DNA of 64,000 bases from Trachythela sp. YZ-2020 (lineage: Eukaryota > Cnidaria > Anthozoa > Malacalcyonacea > Clavulariidae), in NCBI GenBank assembly GCA_016169945.1, contig JADLSH010000212.1, forward strand, positions 1,272,001 to 1,336,000, in the 5' to 3' direction. Positions 61,572 to 64,000 of the stretch are shown one piece after another. The stretch's first letter is position 1. Each line of letters starts with the position of its first letter. The notes under the pieces are model-generated. The model made no database searches, was not told the origin of the DNA, and saw only the letters and a program-made list of their open reading frames with translations. The position numbers were made by a program, and so were the translations under genes.

Positions 61572-64000
61572 ATGCCAGGTGCCAACTGCAGTATTTTTTG
61601 TTGCGGTACTTCTCGAAGACATTCTGGAATAAGTATTTTTAGTTTACCTAAAGGAAAAGACGAATTATCGAGGAAAACGCGCGACGAGTGGGTGAATATA
61701 ATCACAAAAAATCGGGTTGTGGATGCGAATTTGAGACGCCAAATAAACGAAGGCAAATTGCATATATGTGAAAGGCATTTTGAGGAAAAGTTTATTGAAA
61801 GACGTAAGTATATTCACAATGCTGTGAAATTTGAATGAATTATCATTTTATTTGCATATTTCTGCGTAGCGAATGTTGCAATTTTGAGGTTGAGAGGTTC
61901 TTTGTTATTGTTCACCGTATGAAATATAATGGCGCTTTGTTAAATATTTCATTTTGCTTCAATAATTTGCAGATACTTCTCGTAAAAAACTAACACCTGG
62001 AGCTATACCATCATTGAATCTTCCTAAGAAGTCGTTTCAAAGCGAAGCAACATCGAGAAGGACACTTGAACGCAATACTCCAGACGAAGGCTCTTCTAGT
62101 TCCACATCCGAGACTGTGTCAAATCGTGTGTGCAAACATCTGGACGACTTCAAGGGTAAAATAACAACCGTCAAATTATCTGGCTGGTCAAGAAACGAAC
62201 GTGAACACGATTTTGTTTTAGAATATTTTGACGGAAAACATGCATTGCCTGTTTATTCGGTGACAGTGGATTCAGGACTTGGATTTTCTGTCGCAGTAAT
62301 TGGGTGGTTTTTGCCTGATGATCACCATGTTTATCTTGAACACAAGCGGTCTTTGTTCAGAATTTCAATTTCTTCACTTTGTAGCATTATTAAATCGAAG
62401 TGTATTTGTCCTGGTTTGCCTGAAGAGTCACCTACAACTGACCATGCAAATGTCCCCAAGCATTCTATTCCCCTACTCACTGATGTGTATAATGAGGATG
62501 GGCCACCATTCCAAGTCGACATGTTTACCAGGTCTGAGAATTGTCTGGTGTTATGTGGTTCTAAAGAACCATGTGCTGGTTGTTCAAGCTTTCTAACTGC
62601 GAAAACCAAACTAAGTTCAGTTAAACCAGCATTGGCTATAAAGGACAAAGCTCCTCTCACCAGCTGCAGTAAAGCAAGGTTAATTGCAACAGTTCAGAAG
62701 CAACGTATTGCTTGCAAAGAACTTCAAGGGAGGCTTAATACAATGGAGAAAGATATTTTGGCCAACAGTGTTAAGGTTGACCAAACTCTTGAAAGCGACC
62801 TTCAAGAAATTTTAAAGGGAGTAGATTTGGAAAGTTCACCACATATGAACTTGTTTTGGCAGCAGCAAAAGAAGCTTCTGGCATCACCCAACTTTGGTAG
62901 GCGATACCATCCCCACCTAATCAGGTTCTGCTTGTCGATACATTCCAAGTCCCCATCTGTGTACCGAGAATTAGCATCATCTGGTGTGCTGGTGTTACCA
63001 AGTGAGCGTGTGCTAAGGGACTACCGCAATTTTTTCAAACCCAAACCTGGTTTTCATGAAGAGAATATATCTAGACTGAATGACATTACAAAGAATTTGT
63101 TTGATGTTCAGAGATATGTTGTTGTGTCATTTGATGAAATGAAAATTCAATCAAATCTAGTTTTTGACAAACACAGTAATGAACTAATTGGCTTTGTCAA
63201 TCTCGGCGATGATGACCTGAATACTGCTGCATTTGACACACCAACTGCAATTGCAAGTCATGTCTTGGCGTTCATGGTGAGAGGTGTTGCAAGTGATCTG
63301 AAATACATACTAGGATATTTCAGCACTGAGAATGTAACATCCTTTCAATTAATGCCAATCTTCTGGAAGGCTGTCTCCATATTGGAATTGACCTGCAACT
63401 TATGGGTTTGTGCCGCAGTGAGCGATGGTGCATCGCCAAACCGGAAATTTTACGAGCTGCATGTTGGTCTCGTGGGAGAAGAGTACAAAGTTGATGTTGT
63501 GCACAAGACCGTCAACCTTTTTGCTCCAGAAAGATTTATCTTCTTCTTTTCCGATGCTCCCCACCTACTCAAGACAGCCAGAAATTATCTTTTCAACTCT
63601 GGTACAGGAAAGCATACCAGGCTGATGTGGAATGGTAAGGAGTTAATGTGGCAACACATTGCTCAGCTTTACCATTCAGACCTTGAACAGGACTTGCATC
63701 AACTTCCCAAATTAACCCCCGACCATATCAACCTTACGTCCTTCTCAAAGATGAAGGTGAATCTTGCTGCCCAGGTGTTGAGCAACTCTGTCGCACAGGC
63801 ACTCCGGCGACATTTCCCTGGTGGAGAAGCAGAGGAGACAGCAAAGTTCTGCGAGATGGTGAATAGGTTATTTGACTGTCTCAATGTTCGTTCTACAAGT
63901 GAACACACAAGACGACGGAACGAATTTCTGGCTCCATACACCGACCCCAATGATAGTCGATTTGAATGGCTACAGAAAGTCTTCCTTGGCTATCTTGAGG
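61572..64000 (+). CDS. THAP + P-element-type transposase (THAP9-like), runs off the window
   Basis: Exon 1 (61572-61803) encodes a THAP zinc finger: C6, C10/C11, P26, W40, and C66-x2-H69-F70, the C2CH pattern. A GTAAGT donor, a 169-base intron (61804-61972) and a phase-1 junction lead to exon 2, which is open without a stop for about 676 codons to the window edge. Exon 2 starts with the THAP-closing LTPGAIPSLNLP. It has a helical region with a cysteine pair, then P-element catalytic-core words: VVVSFDEMKIQSNLVFDKHS (about 63119-63178) and FFFSDAPHLLKTARNYL (about 63544-63594). THAP binds the transposon ends, and the RNase H-like core cuts and joins DNA. About 753 residues are visible, and the end is outside the window. 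ATGs at 61467 and 61518 are in frame but less like a THAP start. The absence of lesions means either a young transposon or a domesticated gene. Confidence 0.8.

Overview
The window looks like animal DNA, most likely from a cnidarian. It is AT-rich and intron-containing, and it holds one host-type gene in a dense, many-layered set of transposable elements. The cnidarian guess is an inference. It rests on a PAN/apple plus fibrinogen-domain gene, P2X7-like C-terminal domain proteins, tRNA-derived SINEs, Penelope-like elements and several LINE groups occurring together.

Layout. 1-12030: no convincing host gene; a V-type SINE, foldback elements, a cluster of palindromic words, a 1.46 kb element with 9-bp target duplications (4002-5460), a second SINE and a Helitron-like copy. 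12031-34108 (+): a six-exon gene for a secreted PAN + fibrinogen-related protein. Its exons join into a 355-codon frame with no break. Intron 3 (14.4 kb) holds a TTAA-flanked Kolobok-like transposon with a P2X7-like gene and a hAT copy nested inside it, a Penelope-like element split by a LINE and a hAT MITE, and three abutting mariner-type MITEs. Intron 4 is essentially one 5.2 kb DNA transposon whose ends sit at the splice junctions. 34366-41891: a LINE with a restriction-like endonuclease and one end of an ISL2EU-type transposon, present as a large inverted duplication (arms about 2 kb) around a SWIM-zinc-finger gene, a MITE and a transposase remnant. 41892-47011: an orphan 311-codon ORF, an RT fragment and two more mariner-type MITEs. 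47018-51230 (-): an apparently intact two-ORF LINE with a UAAUG stop-start junction. 51296-56857: a second large unclassified DNA transposon with an intact small gene and a decayed large one. 56858-64000: a hexanucleotide tract interrupted by a Helitron-like copy, a truncated LINE, and an open THAP + P-element-type transposase gene that runs off the right edge.

The most interesting observation is in the fibrinogen gene. A DNA transposon interrupts what should be one continuous fibrinogen-domain exon. The junction AG|GT and an AG inside the transposon's right terminal repeat can act as splice sites, restoring the reading frame with four extra codons. This looks like intron gain by transposon insertion. 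Also notable are the P2X7-type domain carried by a TTAA transposon, two unclassified transposons with convergent small-plus-large gene layouts, and a series of nested insertions that can be ordered in time.

Every assignment comes from reading the sequence by eye. No searches, RNA data or alignments were available.
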